A DNA stretch of 64,000 bases from Galeopsis tetrahit (GCA_963675135.1 OY776126.1:18789195-18853194); one strand, 5' to 3'; shown: positions 29,673-42,325, numbered from the stretch's first letter. Translations and numbers: made by a program. Notes: a model not told the origin generated them from the letters alone.

Positions 29673-32600
29673 ATGCACCATACTAGGCAGCTCGACTTCT
29701 TGGTCATCGACATGCCTTCATCCTACAATGTGTTCCTCGGCCGACCTTTCTTCAACGAGTTCAAGGCGGTCGTTTCTACTTTTTATTACTATGTAAAATT
29801 TCCAACCCCGGCGGGAGTTATAACCGTCAAGGGCGATCAGACTCGGGCGAGGGAGTGTCTCGTCCGTTTCGCAAAACGTCATTCTAAGGAAAGTGCTATG
29901 GTTGGAAAGTATATTGAGTGTCAAACACAAACAAAACAAATGAACTACATGGAGGGTCTTCCTAGCAAGTACCGAAAGATTGAAGTTGGGGAGTGCAGTC
30001 GTAGTCCCGACGACCACCAAGTGGAGGCGAACGAGCACGCCTCCATGGAAGTGGACGACCACACCCCAATGGAAATCGACGAGCAGACAGATTCGGGCGA
30101 CCAGATCCCCGACGACCAGTCTCCAGAAAACTTTCCAGATCTGGAGCCTAGGTTAGGCTTTGAGCCAGAATTCGGAATTGAGGACCCTCGTTGGAAGGAG
30201 CCTAAAGAACGGGCGACTTCAGCGGAGGACCTTGAAACCATCCATTTAAATGATGCTCGTCCCGAACTCGAAGTATTCATAGGTGCGAATTTACCAGAAC
30301 ATTTGCGATCGGACATGGTCGCATTTTTGAAAGAAAACATCGGTGCATTCTCCTGGTCGCACGAAGATATGGTGGGCATTCCCACGAATCATGTCTGCCA
30401 CAGACTGAATATTGATCCAACAAGGAGACCCATCACCCAAAAACGAAGAAAATTTGGGCCTGATAAAAGTGCGGCTTTGGCAGTCGAAATCAAGAAATTG
30501 ATCGACAACAAATTAATCGAGAAAACTGGGACTGATCCTGGGTGGTTGGCAAATCCAGTGCTCGTAAAAAAAAAGACCGGGTCGTGGAGATTGTGTATAG
30601 ACTTCACAGATTTAAACGACGCCTGTCCGAAAGATCATTTTCCGATGCCCCACATTGATCACCTAGTAGATAACACAGCGGGGCACGAGATGTTAATTTT
30701 CATGGATGCCTTCGCAGGGTACCATCAGATTGCAATGCATCCCGATGACCAGCGACATACGGCCTTCATGACTGCGCTGGATATGTATAGCTGGAAAAGA
30801 ATGCCTTTCGGTTTGAAAAACGCGGGGGCAATGTACCAAAGACTGGTAAACAAAATGTTTGAGAAACACATCGGCGAGATGGTGGAGGTCTATATCGACG
30901 ACATCGTTGTCAAAAGCTTACGGAAAGAAGATCACCTACACCACCTTGCCATGACATTCGATATCCTAAAAGAGTACAACATGAAGTTAAATCCAAAGAA
31001 ATTCAGTTTTGGAGTTAGCTCAGGAAAATTTCTGGGGCACTTGGTTAGCCAGCGGGGCATCGAGGCGAATCCGAGTAAAATTCAAGCAGTCATCAATATG
31101 CAAAGCCAAAGAAACGTGAAAGAAGTACAGAGGTTGGCAGGATGCCTTGCATCGCTGAATAGATTCATTGCACGAACGGGCGATCGTTGCAAACCTTTTT
31201 TCGACGCTCTGAAAAAAGGAAAGTTTGAGTGGACCGATGAGTGTGAGAAAGCTTTCGAAAAATTAAAGGAATATCTATCGAATCCGAAAGTCCTATCTAA
31301 GCCAGTCCCCGGCGAAATTTTGTATCTATACTTGGCGGCCACTGACTGTGCGATCAGTTCAGTGCTCGTCCGAGCTGAGGGGAGCACACATCTGCCTATC
31401 TACTACGTAAGTCAAACACTGCGAGATGCGGAGTTGAGATACACTCCAATGGAAAAATTGGCATACGCACTAGTCATGAGCGTCAGAAAATTAAGGCAAT
31501 ATCTGTTCGACCACGAGGTGGTCATCCTCACCACTTTTCCTCTCCGACGAGCACTGCATCGTCCGGATACCACGGGAAGACTTCTGAAATGGTCGGTGGA
31601 GATCGGGCAATTTGGTCTCACCTACGCACCCAGAACGGCAATCAAGGGACAAGTGCTGGCAGAATTCATTGTAGAGCTCACTTTCCCAGAGAAATTGTCC
31701 GAGGGAATCGAACTTCCTTGGACACTGTTCGTTGATGGCTCATCGACGAGCACCAAAGCAGGGGCAGGAGTTGTCCTCACCAGCCCAACCGGACAGACGT
31801 TTGCTTCAGCGATCGAGTTCGAGTATCGGGCGACCAACAACGAAGCAGAGTACGAGGCTCTGGTTGCAGGAATCAAGATGGCTATGGCCGTGGGCGCCAG
31901 AAAACTGAAAAAATTTGCTGACTCTCAGCTGGTTGTATGTCAAATCACGGGCGAATACGAGGCTCGCGGCGATCAAATGATAAAGTATCAAGACCTAGTG
32001 AAAGGATTACTCGAGCAATTTGATCAATTCCACATCGAGCAAATCCCTAGGGAGGAAAATACGCAAGCAGATGCGTTAGCTCGGCTGGCCACTTCAGAGG
32101 GGGAGGCAATATTTTCAAAAGCAACCATCACCAAAATTTCTTCCCCATCGGTGAACAGAGGTCAAATTTTGCAGGTTGAAGTGACCAGCGACGAGGACTG
32201 GAGGACGCCGATCACCAAGTACATCAAGACCGGCGAGCTCCCGGCAGACAAAGTGAAAGCAACCAGATTGCAACTCAGGTCCGCAAGGTACACAATTGTG
32301 GGCGACCAGCTGTACAAACGGGGTTTTTCAATGCCTTTATTGAAATGCCTCGGAGAAGACGAAGCGAAGATCGTCATGCATGAAATCCACGAGGGAGCAT
32401 ATGGAAATCATACAGGGGGGAAAGCGCTCGCTTTAAAAATCATAAGGCAAGGCTATTTTTGGCTAACACTGAAGAAAGATGCAATCCATTACGCGCAGAC
32501 GTGCAAGAGATGTCAAGCCTTCGCTCCCGCCATTCACTCACCACCAGACGAGCTCATCTCGGTGTATAGTTCGTGGCCTTTCGCGAAGTGGGGGATCGAC

Positions 32601-32732
32601 ATCATCGGACCTTTCCCACCAGCTGCTGGGGGAGTAACTTTCGTAGTCGTAGCAGTCGATTACTTCACCAAATGGACAGAGGCAAAGGCGTTAAAGACCA
32701 TCACAACGGGCCAGATGACAAGCTTCATTTAG
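29673..32732 (+). pseudogene. Gypsy pol: RT, RNase H, archaeal-type RNase H, integrase N-terminus
   Basis: The frame is open from the stop at 29658 onward and starts with HHTRQLDFLVIDM, the C-terminal end of the protease region. The RT contains LCIDFTDLNDACPKDHFP and VYIDDIVVKS (YIDD at 30891-30902). A Ty3-type RNase H follows (YTPMEKLAYALVM). A second, archaeal-like RNase H comes next (WTLFVDGSSTSTKAGAGVVL, TNNEAEYEALVAGI, then EENTQADALARLA), the dual arrangement of the Tat clade. The integrase HHCC zinc finger (CKRCQAFAP) and the first Asp of the core (WGIDIIGPF) are present. It ends at TAG 32730-32732, where the family has Trp (TGG), so a G-to-A change is likely. Confidence 0.92.
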
Positions 32733-33422
32733 AAGAACATAATTTGCAGGTTCGGCCTACCACGAGCAATAGTGACCGACAACGGACGTCAATTCACAAG
32801 TCAAGACATGCTAAATTTCTGCTCAGAGTGGAACATCAAGAAAAAAATTTCAACACCCTATCATCCACAATCAAATGGTCAAGTAGAGGCGATCAACAAA
32901 ATCATCAAGCACACCTTGAAAGCTAAGCTGGATGGATTGAAGGGCAAATGGGCGGACGAGCTGCACATGGTTCTGTGGGCATATCGGACGACCACGAGGA
33001 ATTCTACTGGTGAAACTCCGTTCGCACTCGCGTTCGGAACCGAAGCTGTCATACCAGCAGAGGGGCAAGTCCCAACTTTTCGAGTGGCAAATTATGACGA
33101 GCAGTTGAATAACGATGCACAGCTCTCCGACTTGGACTTCCTAGAAGAGCGAAGGCTAACAGCGGACGAGAAGAATGTGGTCTACAAGCAAAGGTCAGAA
33201 CGCTACTACAACAACAAAGTACGTGCTCGCCAGTTCACTATCGGCCAGCTCGTACTTCGGAGGGCGACGGAGCAGTCCATCGGCATACTTGGCCCGACTT
33301 GGGAGGGTCCGTACCGAATAACGTGCACACTCTTGAACGGATCGTACGAGCTAGAAGATCTGGAGGGCAAGCCGAGCAAGTACCCATGGAACGCGGTCAA
33401 ACTGAAGAAGTATTACCAGTAA
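32733..33422 (+). pseudogene. Gypsy integrase C-terminal part
   Basis: Same frame as the upstream pol, beyond the TAG. It has VTDNGRQFTSQDM (second Asp) and NGQVEAINKIIKHTLKAKL (Glu) of the D,D-E core. A C-terminal region follows (GQLVLRRATE, then LGPTWEGPYRI) and ends at a normal stop. No chromodomain is seen, as expected for Tat elements. Confidence 0.9.
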
Positions 33423-33550
33423 GTTTTTAATTCTTTCATATTTGTATAGTTTGTATCTAATCATCATTTCAATACAAGCAAAGTTTTAAATTTCCATCAA
33501 GTGTCAGATAAGTTTGAAATTTTAGACAAGGCTCTGCGTAGCCATCTAGG

Positions 33551-33817
33551 AAACAAAAGACGAGCACTCTTGTTTAAAAGATGCTCGCAAGGTAGTGGCG
33601 AAGACGATCACTACCTGTCAAACAAAGAGTTCAACCGACGAATGGTTAACTCTAAAAGACGAGCACTCTTTCTTAAAGTCTCGCAAAGGAAAGACGAGCA
33701 CTCTTTCTTAGAGTCTCGCAAAGGAAAGACGAGCACTCTTTCTTAGAGTCTCGCAAAGGAAAGACGAGCACTCTTTCTTAGAGTCTCGCAAAGGAAAGAC
33801 GAGCACTCTTTCTTAGA
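33551..33817. repeat. Tandem array, 35-bp unit, between pol and the antisense gene
   Basis: Units starting GAAAGACGAGCACTCTTTCT recur at 33689, 33724, 33759 and 33794, exactly 35 bp apart, with a diverged first copy at 33654 and an older relative at 33551-33591. The core GACGAGCACTCTT..CTCGCAA is a version of the GCTCG motif common throughout this gypsy element. Confidence 0.92.
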
Positions 33818-35069
33818 AAAATAAGAAATATTTAAGAAATATTTAATAAAAAGTACTCGCAAAAAATTATCATAACATAAATTGAAATCAAACTGCATAT
33901 AGGCAAAAATTCCATTCATTGAAAAGCCTTAAAAGGCTGAAATTACAAAAAAGGCCTTAATGGCCGAGCAGTTCTAAAAAAAAAAAGAAAAAAGAAGAGA
34001 CTAAGTCTCTGTAGTATTCCCCTCGCCAGCAGCATCGTGCTCGCCGGCAACTTCCTCCTCGGCAGTAGCATGGTGCTCGCCGGCAACTTCCCCTTGAGTG
34101 GCAGCATCCTGCTCGCTTTGTTTAGCTGGGCGTTCTTTCGGAGGATCCGTGAAAAATACCGGAACACCCAAAAGCCTAGGGAACTGAAGTCCCAGTTGCA
34201 TTAGAGGGAGCAGAGGGAGTTCCGATTCCGGTTTAGGGTTTTCCTTCATAAGAAGGTCGTCCAAAAGTCCGCCGAGCGGAGTCACGTCCACCTCAGGATG
34301 AGCTTCCAGTAGTTTGTGAATAAGCCCGTGGGCAGTGAGTGCCACAGTTATAATGGCCACACTCCCAGCGAGATCAGTGATATCATCTCGCTCATCCGTC
34401 ATGTCGAGCAGCTGTTGCCGAAGAGTGGCCAACTCTTCCTCATCATCTGCAGTTTTGTTTGCAAGATTTCTTACCTCGTCCTCGGCAGTCTTGAGGCGAG
34501 CACGGAGACGTTCGATCTCTTGGAGATCTTCTTGATCCTTCTTTCGAATCGTCTCAAGTTGGGCCTCAGAATCGGCCAACTTTGCCTCAGCATCGGCCAA
34601 TTTGGTCTCAAGGTCGACCACCTTTTCCTCAGAAGCGACCAGCTGCCCTTCAACAACAGTTTTAGCCTTGGCCATTTGGGCAAGCTTCGCAGCCCTGTCC
34701 TCGCTGATCTTGCGACCATCAGCGATCTGGCAGGCGAGCTTCTCTATGGTGTAAGAAGCTCGGCTCAAATCAATGGCGACCAGGTGCGCATTCTCAATAG
34801 CGTTATGGTTATTGACCTCCTCGACCAGAGTGGTCGTCAACGATCGAGGCAGGTGCTTCACCGCCCTTAGTGCGATCGGATTCAGAGACTCTCTATCGGC
34901 CGGATCCCGCGACCGGTAGAAGCCGAGAAGGTTCTCGTTGAAGGGTTGGGCGATCGGATAGTCGGCAACCCTATTAGAAAAAAAAATTATTAGAAAAAAG
35001 GTACTTGAAAATTTTCGAGTCTTTTTGATAAGTAAGCTTACTTGGCAACCCTTGCGGCTAGACATGTGC

Positions 35070-35215
35070 AGCGGTTGAAAACCGCCGGTTTCGATTAGAA
35101 ACCGGCGGTTACGGTTTTCGGTTTTCGGCAACCGTAACCGAACCGCGAACCGCCGGTTACGGTTACGGTTTTTGAACCGGCGGTTCGGTTCGGAAACCGG
35201 CGGTTCGCCGGTTAG
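35070..35215. repeat. Subterminal AACCGCCGGTT repeats of the hAT
   Basis: Dense direct and inverted copies of AACCGCCGGTT and CGGTTACGGTT next to the left terminus, probably transposase or BED-protein binding sites. The same cluster occurs at 53-613 and internally at 43116-43440. Confidence 0.9.
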
Positions 35216-37774
35216 TTTTTTATTTTTTATTTTTTTTAAGCTCGTTTTCGCCTCTTTTTTCGATCGTTTTCGCCTCTTTTTTCGATCTTTATTTGTACAA
35301 CTTAAAATTAAAATTATACTCGTTTTAACTTTTGTTTATCGTTTTTTTTATAAATTATTATATTATAACTTTAAGTCGATAACTTATATTCTTATAACTT
35401 TAACTTATAAGTTATAACTTATTAAATATTAAGAGAATAAATTTAATGTAACTTAGGCGGTTAGGCAACTTAGGCCTATTTCTTAAAAAAATAAATTAAT
35501 TATAATTTACATTAGAAAACTTACAAGTTACAAGTTACAACTTACAACTTATAAAAACTAAATCAAACTTATATAAATTAAAAACTTTAGAATTACAACT
35601 TACAACTTATAATCAATTTGGAATTTTGGGGAGGGGTTAAAAGAAATTGGACTTGAGCTTAATTTAAAAAATTAAACTTAGAAATTCTAAGTTCAAAAAT
35701 TTTAAATTAAGTTGCCTACGTATCCAAATTCAACGGAAATTGGAATCAAAGTCCACGTAGTTCTCTTACCTCAACTTACCTCGTTGTTGTTGAACTTGAA
35801 GGAGGTTCTTCATTCTTCACTTCCGCCCGTAGAGGTCCATTCCTCGTCTTCTTCATTATCTTCTTCTAACGATTGGGCTCTTTTTTCGGCTCTTATCCAA
35901 TCATCAAGTAAACATTGGTTCTCTACGTTTTCAACGGTCATATTGGATCTTGTTGCATCCAAAGTATAACCTCCTACACTAAATGCTTGCTCAACGGCAA
36001 CGGTTGAGGCGGGAGCCGCTAAAATTTCTCTTGCAAGCATTGACATTGCCGGAAATACTTGAGTCACCGTCGACCAACACCTTAGTATATCAAAGTCTCC
36101 TTCCATATTTTCCATGGATGTATTCGCTTCATAGCTTTCATATTCTTGAGTATAAGTAAATTTTGATTTTTTACAATTACGTTGAAAAAGAAAGCTATCA
36201 ACATCATCATCATCCATGTCGTCATCATTATTTTGTACGTTAAAACTAGCACTAGAACTAGAAGAAGAACTATGACTAGGGTTGGATAAACCATGTGTAT
36301 CCATATACTCCTTAATTAATGATAATATAAGTTGTTGAACTTCAAATATGAAATGATCGGTGTTCGGTTGATCATTCGGAAATTCGGCAATAGGATATAA
36401 TTTTTTATAATACAAGGCTAACATAGCTTTAACACCATCTAACTTATATCTAGGATCAAAAACTTTAGCAACTAAAAATATAGGGGGAATTATAGCAAAA
36501 TATTTTTTCCATTTTTCCAACATAGGAGCAATAGCAAGATATAATATTGGATCGTTTTTGTAACGTGCTAAAACGTTGACAATTTTTAGACAATGTTCAA
36601 GTGCCAAATGAGAAGTAGGTTCGTAAACTTTAGACATAGCAAAAGTAGCATTATTAAAAGTTTCTAAAACCTTAATTATGTTTATGCAATGATTCCAATC
36701 TTCAGGAAGTAAACCAAAACCACATTTTTCTTCTTCAACAAAATCACATAAAGTCTCTTTATAATCAACCGACTCTTTTAACAACTTATAAGTAGAATTC
36801 CACCTTATTGACACATCAAGAGAAAAAAATTTTGGATGCACATTCCTACTTCTACAAAAATGTTTCCATTTTTTCATCAAACTACTACGCCTCGTCAAAT
36901 AAGTAATAGCATCTTTAATAGGAGAAATATAAATTCTCAAAGCATTTAAACCATCTTGAACACATAAATTTAAAATATGACACATGCATCTAATATGAAA
37001 AAAATTTCCACCAACATACGGTTGACATGCAATGCGAAGTTGTTCGATACTAACATTATTAGCACTAGCATTATCAAAACCAATTGAAAAAAATTTGTTA
37101 ATTAAACCATAAGATTTTAAAATTTCAACAATTTTCTTTTTAATAGCATCGGCCGAGTGCACACAATCAAAATCCCTATAAGCAATTAATCTTTTGTTTA
37201 ATGTCCAAGAATCATCAATCCAATGACAAGTAACTCCCATATATGAATGTTTTTGAAAATTATCACTACCAATATCGGAACAAATAGAAACTTTACTCTT
37301 AAGTGAACGAAAAGTATTGATCAAAGCAAGTTTATATTCACCAACAATATTAGCAATATCACGAGTAACCGTAGAACGAGAAATTTTTTTCATGCTTGGT
37401 TGTAGTGAAAGTTGTACCAAATCATTAAAAGCAAAATTTTCAACAAAACTATAAGGAAGATGTTGAACACTTATCATTTTAGCTAACATTTTTCTAAAAT
37501 ATGCTTGATCATATTTAAAAAGAGAAGTCGGATTACTTACCTCACCTTGAACTCCTCCTCCGGAGGACCCGGTAAATCCTCGTAGTTGCGTTTGGCTCGT
37601 TGTAATTCCCATTTTATCCGGATGGTGGTTTTCCAGGTGGAGCTTGAAGGTACCATATCCTCCTCCTTTTTTAAATTTATACTCCTTTGGACAATAATTA
37701 CAATGAATTATAAATCTATCGACCTCACCGGTTGGAACTTTTTGAAAGTGACGTGCAAAAATTTCGGATTTAAA

Positions 37775-37977
37775 TAAAGAAAAGAGTGCCGCTTAATTTA
37801 TTTCTCATTTACAGAAGGCATAATTTATACAAAGTTTTTGAATACAAGATCCCATATTCACGGGAGTGATAAAAGCTAAATAAAAGCAAATAAATCAATC
37901 AGTACAAATTACAATCAAAATTAGGGGAAGACTAAATATTTCCATGTATTTAAAATGATTTGAATCGATTCCCTTTA
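37775..37977 (-). repeat. 3' LTR of the small copia (203 bp)
   Basis: Identical to the other LTR except at two sites. On the minus strand it is preceded by the polypurine tract AACTTGAGGGGGAG. Confidence 0.93.
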
Positions 37978-37984
37978 CTCCCCC

Positions 37985-39094
37985 TCAAGTTGGCATGTGA
38001 AGATCACAAACATTCAACTTGCTGAGTAAGTATCGCAATTGATCCGCACCTAATGCCTTTGTAAAAATATCTGCAATTTGATCTTTTGTGGAAATCTGAC
38101 GTGGAGTGACTTCCTTTGATACTACCCTTTCTCGAACAAAAAAGCAGTCCATTTCGACATGCTTCGTTCTTTCATGAAAGACTGGATTATTTGCTATGTG
38201 ACGGGCTGCTTGGTTGTCACAAAACATCGGTGTGGGAGATGACTGGGGTGCCTCAAAATCTTTCAACAACCATCGTAACGATAAAATTTCACTTAATGTT
38301 GTGGCCATGGCCCTGTATTCTGCTTCAGCGGAAGAACGTGATACAACAGATTGTTTTTTTGATCTCCAAGCAATCGGAGCACCTCCAAGTGAAATAAGGT
38401 ATCCTGTCCTGGAACGACGGGTCATTAAACAGCCTCCCCAATCGGCATCGCAGTAGGCTTCGAGTGTCAAATCGCCATTGGCTGGAAAGAAAACCCCTTG
38501 GCCTGGTGTAGCTTTCAAATAACAGAGAATTCTCATCAAGGCATCCATGTGAGAGCGCCTTGGACTAGAGATAAATTGGCTGAGTATGTTTACGGCATAG
38601 GCGATGTCAGGTCGTGTGACTGTGAGGTACAACAATCTACCTATTAAACGTCTATACTGTCCGTGATCAGCAACCTGTCCATCTGAATCTGCATCTAATT
38701 TAAGATTATGTTCCATTGGGAATCTACTAGGACGACTTCCCTGCAATCCTGTTTGCTTCAAAATATCCAACGTATACTTGCGTTGACTCAAAACAATTCC
38801 TTCATGAGAACGTGCAACTTCAATTCCTAAGAAATACTTTAATATACCTAGATCTTTGATGCTAAACTTTTCATCAAGGTACTTCTTAGTATCAACAATG
38901 GTCCTCTCATGATTTCCTGCAATAATTACATCATCTACATAAACAAGTGCTGAAACATAGATAGTACCTCTTTGTAGAATAAAAAGTGAATGGTCCGCCT
39001 TTGATTGTCGAAAACCAATCTCTAGCAATGCTGTAGTAAACTTTTGATGCCAATTACGTGAGGCTTGTCGAAGTCCATATAGGGATTTACGCAA
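37985..39094 (-). pseudogene. Small copia pol C-terminus: RT and RNase H
   Basis: In frame with the upstream part, after a single TGA at 39113-39115. It starts near KSLYGLRQASRNWHQKF, contains ALVYVDDVIIAG (YVDD), and has the RNase H motifs SSAEAEYRAMATTLSEILS, CDNQAARHIAN and IADIFTKALG. The normal terminus is DLHMPT. Confidence 0.92.
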
Positions 39095-39112
39095 TTTGCA
39101 AACTCTTGTATC

Positions 39113-42100
39113 TCATTCCTTTGCAAACCCCTGTGGAATCTTCATGTACACATCTTCGACTAAATCTCCATGAAGGAAAGCGTTATTCACGTCGAGTTGG
39201 TGAATTATCCACCCTTTCTTGGTTGCCACAGCTAGCATGGTGCGAACCGTGACCAATCTTGCAACTGGAGCAAAGGTTTCATGAAAATCAATTCCTTCCA
39301 CCTGTGTGAAACCCTTTGCTACAAGTCGCGCCTTATACCTTTCAACTTCACCATTGGGTTTATACTTTATTTTATATACCCACTTTGAATCGATAGCCCT
39401 TTTTCCGTGCGGTAATTGCTCCAAATCCCAAGTATTGTTGGCTTCAAGAGCTTGCACCTCTTTTTTCATTGCTTCTCTCCATTCATGGTGTCTTACTGCT
39501 TGTGAATAAAATTTAGGCTCATCATTTGTGATGATGGCCGCAAGAAAGGCGTTATGAGAGTTAGAGAAACGCTCGTAAGAAATAAAATTGGAAAGAGGAT
39601 GTACCGTCGAGGTTCCCAAGTCTGGCGCGTGCTCTGAATGGTCTGTATTGCCAACATAATATGTCTCATAAATGCTCATGTGCTTGGGTCTGCTTTTGTG
39701 CCTCTGTCCTCGTCCCAGATTGTGCTCGGGTTGATGCAAGGGTAACTCATTTGTCATTGGTACTTCTCTTAAGCCTAAACCTTCCTGTTCACGTCTTGGC
39801 TCACTATCATGTTGTACATCAATAAGCTCACCATTGTGTAGCTCAGTTTCACCTATGTTATTTTCTGTGGTTTTATTTAAATCAAGAATCATTTCTTCAT
39901 CACCAAAAAATTGCTCAAGTTGTGTTCCAACTTTCCAAACTTTCTCAACATCAGTTTTGAATGGAAATTTTTCTTCAACAAAATGCACATCGCGAGAAGT
40001 GTATATTTTATGTGTTTCCAAATCATAAACTCGATACCCCTTTTGAGCGTTGGGATATCCAATGAAGACACATGGTCTTCCTCTTTCAGCAAATTTGTCT
40101 CTACCCTTGCAATTTTCATGTGCATAAACAAGACACCCAAAAATTCTTAAATGTTCATAAAAAGGTTTTCGTCCAAACATTATTTCGTATGGAGTCTTAT
40201 CATCAATGGCCCTAGAAGGAAGCCTATTTATTATATATGTTGCCGTTAAAACGCACTCTCCCCAAAAAATAATAGGGAGATTAGCTTGAAATCTTAATGC
40301 ACGCGCTACTTCTAAGATTTGCCTATGCTTTCTCTCAACGACCCCATTTTGTTGTGGAGTGTCCGTGCAAGAGGTTTCTAAAATTATGCCACATCGTGAA
40401 TAATAATCAATCATGTAATTAGATTGAAATTCCACCCCATTATCACTACGAATTCTTTTCACCCTTTTACCAAACTGATTTTCAATCATGTTGCAGAAAC
40501 TTGTTAAGTAATGAGCCACTTCAGATTTTCGTTTCATTAAAAAAACCCATGTTCCTCTACTATAGTCATCTACAACAGACAAAAAATAATGTGCTCCTGT
40601 AAATGATGGAGTTTTATAGGCGCCCCAAATATCGCAATGTAAAAGCTCAAAACACGAATTTGTTTTTATTGAACTAAGTGGAAAAGGGATTCTTGTTTGT
40701 TTGGCTCGAAAGCAGATATCACAAGACTCATCGAAAACATTGAAATTTTTATTCAGAAAATTAATTTGCTGCAGTTTACCCTTAGACGCATGACCAAGTC
40801 TTTTGTGCCAAACATTCGATTCAACTGTGACATTCATAGCCACAACTTCCTTTCTTGTTGGCTCCAAATAATACAGACCATTCCAGCACCTACCCACGCC
40901 AGTCAGGTTCCTCGAAACCAAGTCCTGCATGATGCAGAAATTAGGAAAGAATGTTAAGGCACAATTGAAATCACGGGTTAGTCTGCTTACAGAGAGTAAA
41001 TTGCATTTAAAACTTGGGATATGCAGCACATCACGAATGTTTAACCCATTCGACAATGATGCATCTCCCACACCCTTTACAGGTATCAATTCACCATTAG
41101 GAATTTTCACCGGCATGTTTGATTTAGGCTTGGTGAATTTATTCAATAAGGTCTCATCACATGTTATATGTTCAGTGGCTCCTGAGTCTATGACCCAAGG
41201 GCTCTTAAAAGATACCTCACCTGCCATGTTTACCGAGTGTGAATTGGTTTCTGTTCGATTCTGATTTTCTGGAACTTGAGAAGTGTCTTCTCTCTTACCG
41301 AAGAAATGTGCAGCAACCTGGTATTGTTCCGAAGTCAATCCCGGAATTGGGCTAGAGTCCAGCTCTACATTAGCGATTTTAGGCATAGGATCACGTTGAT
41401 AATTTCCTTTCTTGCCTCCATCTTTCTGTCCTCTTTTCCAATCAGTTGGATATCCCACTATTTCAAAACAATTTTCAATTGTGTGATTTGTACGACCACA
41501 TTTTTGACATTGGCGCCTCACCCATTTCTTTTCTCCCGTTCCTTTCTCATCCTTGTGGAAGTTCCGTGATTGAGACTTGAATTGAAACGCTGCTGCATCA
41601 ATTTGTGGCCTTCGCACTGCTGCGATGTTGCGTTGTTGTTCATCTTCAGAAACAAGATGATATGCGGTTCGCAGCGATGGGGTTGGTTTGGTAGTGAGTA
41701 TTTGCGTTTTGACGACTCCGAATGTGTCATCGAGGCCCATAAGAAAATCATATAGTTTCTCCTTTTCTCTCATCTCAGCGATCTGCTTTCCAATTTCACA
41801 AGTACATTTGCCACATGAACATTTAGGGGTCAAAGTCACTGCTTGAATCTCATCCCACAAACTTCTGAGTTTTGTATAGTAGGTAGATATTGAGGCATTG
41901 TTTTGCCTGGTTTCGATCAGTGCTTGCCTAAGTTCATAAGCTCTTGGTGCGCTTTCCTTCCCGAATCTCTCTTCGAGGTCACGCCAAATCTCTGCAGCCG
42001 TTTTTGCATATTTCACACTTGCCCATATTTCTTGTTCCATGACAGCGTTTAGCCATCCTCTCACCATGGCATTGCATCTTTTCCAAAGGGGCAATTCCTT

Positions 42101-42325
42101 TGATCCATCTGATGGCTCCGGAATGGTTCCGTCTACAAATCCCATTTTATTTTTTGCATAAAGGGCGTTGCTCATGTCGCTTGACCAATCGATGTAGTTT
42201 CCATCCCGCAACAAGTAGCTGAGGTGTTGTTGTCCAGGATTATCAGATGTTGCGATGAAATATGGTGATGTGGTGTCAGCAACAATGGTGGAACCTGTTG
42301 CTTTGTCGTCGCCAGATTTTGTCAT
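39113..42325 (-). CDS. Small copia gag, protease, integrase and RT N-terminus, 1070 codons
   Basis: The gag region begins with a family segment SPYFIATSDNPGQQHLSYLL and has the zinc knuckle CQKCGRTNHTIENC near residue 278. Protease: WVIDSGATEHITC. Integrase: WHKRLGHASKGKLQ and CDICFRAKQ (zinc finger), VVDDYSRGTWVF, IRSDNGVEF, PQQNGVVERKH. RT starts at WVYKIKYKPNGEVERYKARL and has QLDVNNAFLHGDL. It stops at TGA just after IPQGFAKE while the same frame goes on, so one nonsense mutation separates it from the C-terminal part. Apart from this the element would be autonomous. Confidence 0.92.
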   Translation of the reverse strand: MTKSGDDKATGSTIVADTTSPYFIATSDNPGQQHLSYLLRDGNYIDWSSDMSNALYAKNKMGFVDGTIPEPSDGSKELPLWKRCNAMVRGWLNAVMEQEIWASVKYAKTAAEIWRDLEERFGKESAPRAYELRQALIETRQNNASISTYYTKLRSLWDEIQAVTLTPKCSCGKCTCEIGKQIAEMREKEKLYDFLMGLDDTFGVVKTQILTTKPTPSLRTAYHLVSEDEQQRNIAAVRRPQIDAAAFQFKSQSRNFHKDEKGTGEKKWVRRQCQKCGRTNHTIENCFEIVGYPTDWKRGQKDGGKKGNYQRDPMPKIANVELDSSPIPGLTSEQYQVAAHFFGKREDTSQVPENQNRTETNSHSVNMAGEVSFKSPWVIDSGATEHITCDETLLNKFTKPKSNMPVKIPNGELIPVKGVGDASLSNGLNIRDVLHIPSFKCNLLSVSRLTRDFNCALTFFPNFCIMQDLVSRNLTGVGRCWNGLYYLEPTRKEVVAMNVTVESNVWHKRLGHASKGKLQQINFLNKNFNVFDESCDICFRAKQTRIPFPLSSIKTNSCFELLHCDIWGAYKTPSFTGAHYFLSVVDDYSRGTWVFLMKRKSEVAHYLTSFCNMIENQFGKRVKRIRSDNGVEFQSNYMIDYYSRCGIILETSCTDTPQQNGVVERKHRQILEVARALRFQANLPIIFWGECVLTATYIINRLPSRAIDDKTPYEIMFGRKPFYEHLRIFGCLVYAHENCKGRDKFAERGRPCVFIGYPNAQKGYRVYDLETHKIYTSRDVHFVEEKFPFKTDVEKVWKVGTQLEQFFGDEEMILDLNKTTENNIGETELHNGELIDVQHDSEPRREQEGLGLREVPMTNELPLHQPEHNLGRGQRHKSRPKHMSIYETYYVGNTDHSEHAPDLGTSTVHPLSNFISYERFSNSHNAFLAAIITNDEPKFYSQAVRHHEWREAMKKEVQALEANNTWDLEQLPHGKRAIDSKWVYKIKYKPNGEVERYKARLVAKGFTQVEGIDFHETFAPVARLVTVRTMLAVATKKGWIIHQLDVNNAFLHGDLVEDVYMKIPQGFAKE

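Noticed and set aside
33551..33817. Regular direct repeats that could suggest a CRISPR-like array
   Set aside because: The 35-bp units abut each other without unique spacers and lie in a plant retrotransposon; it is an ordinary tandem array.
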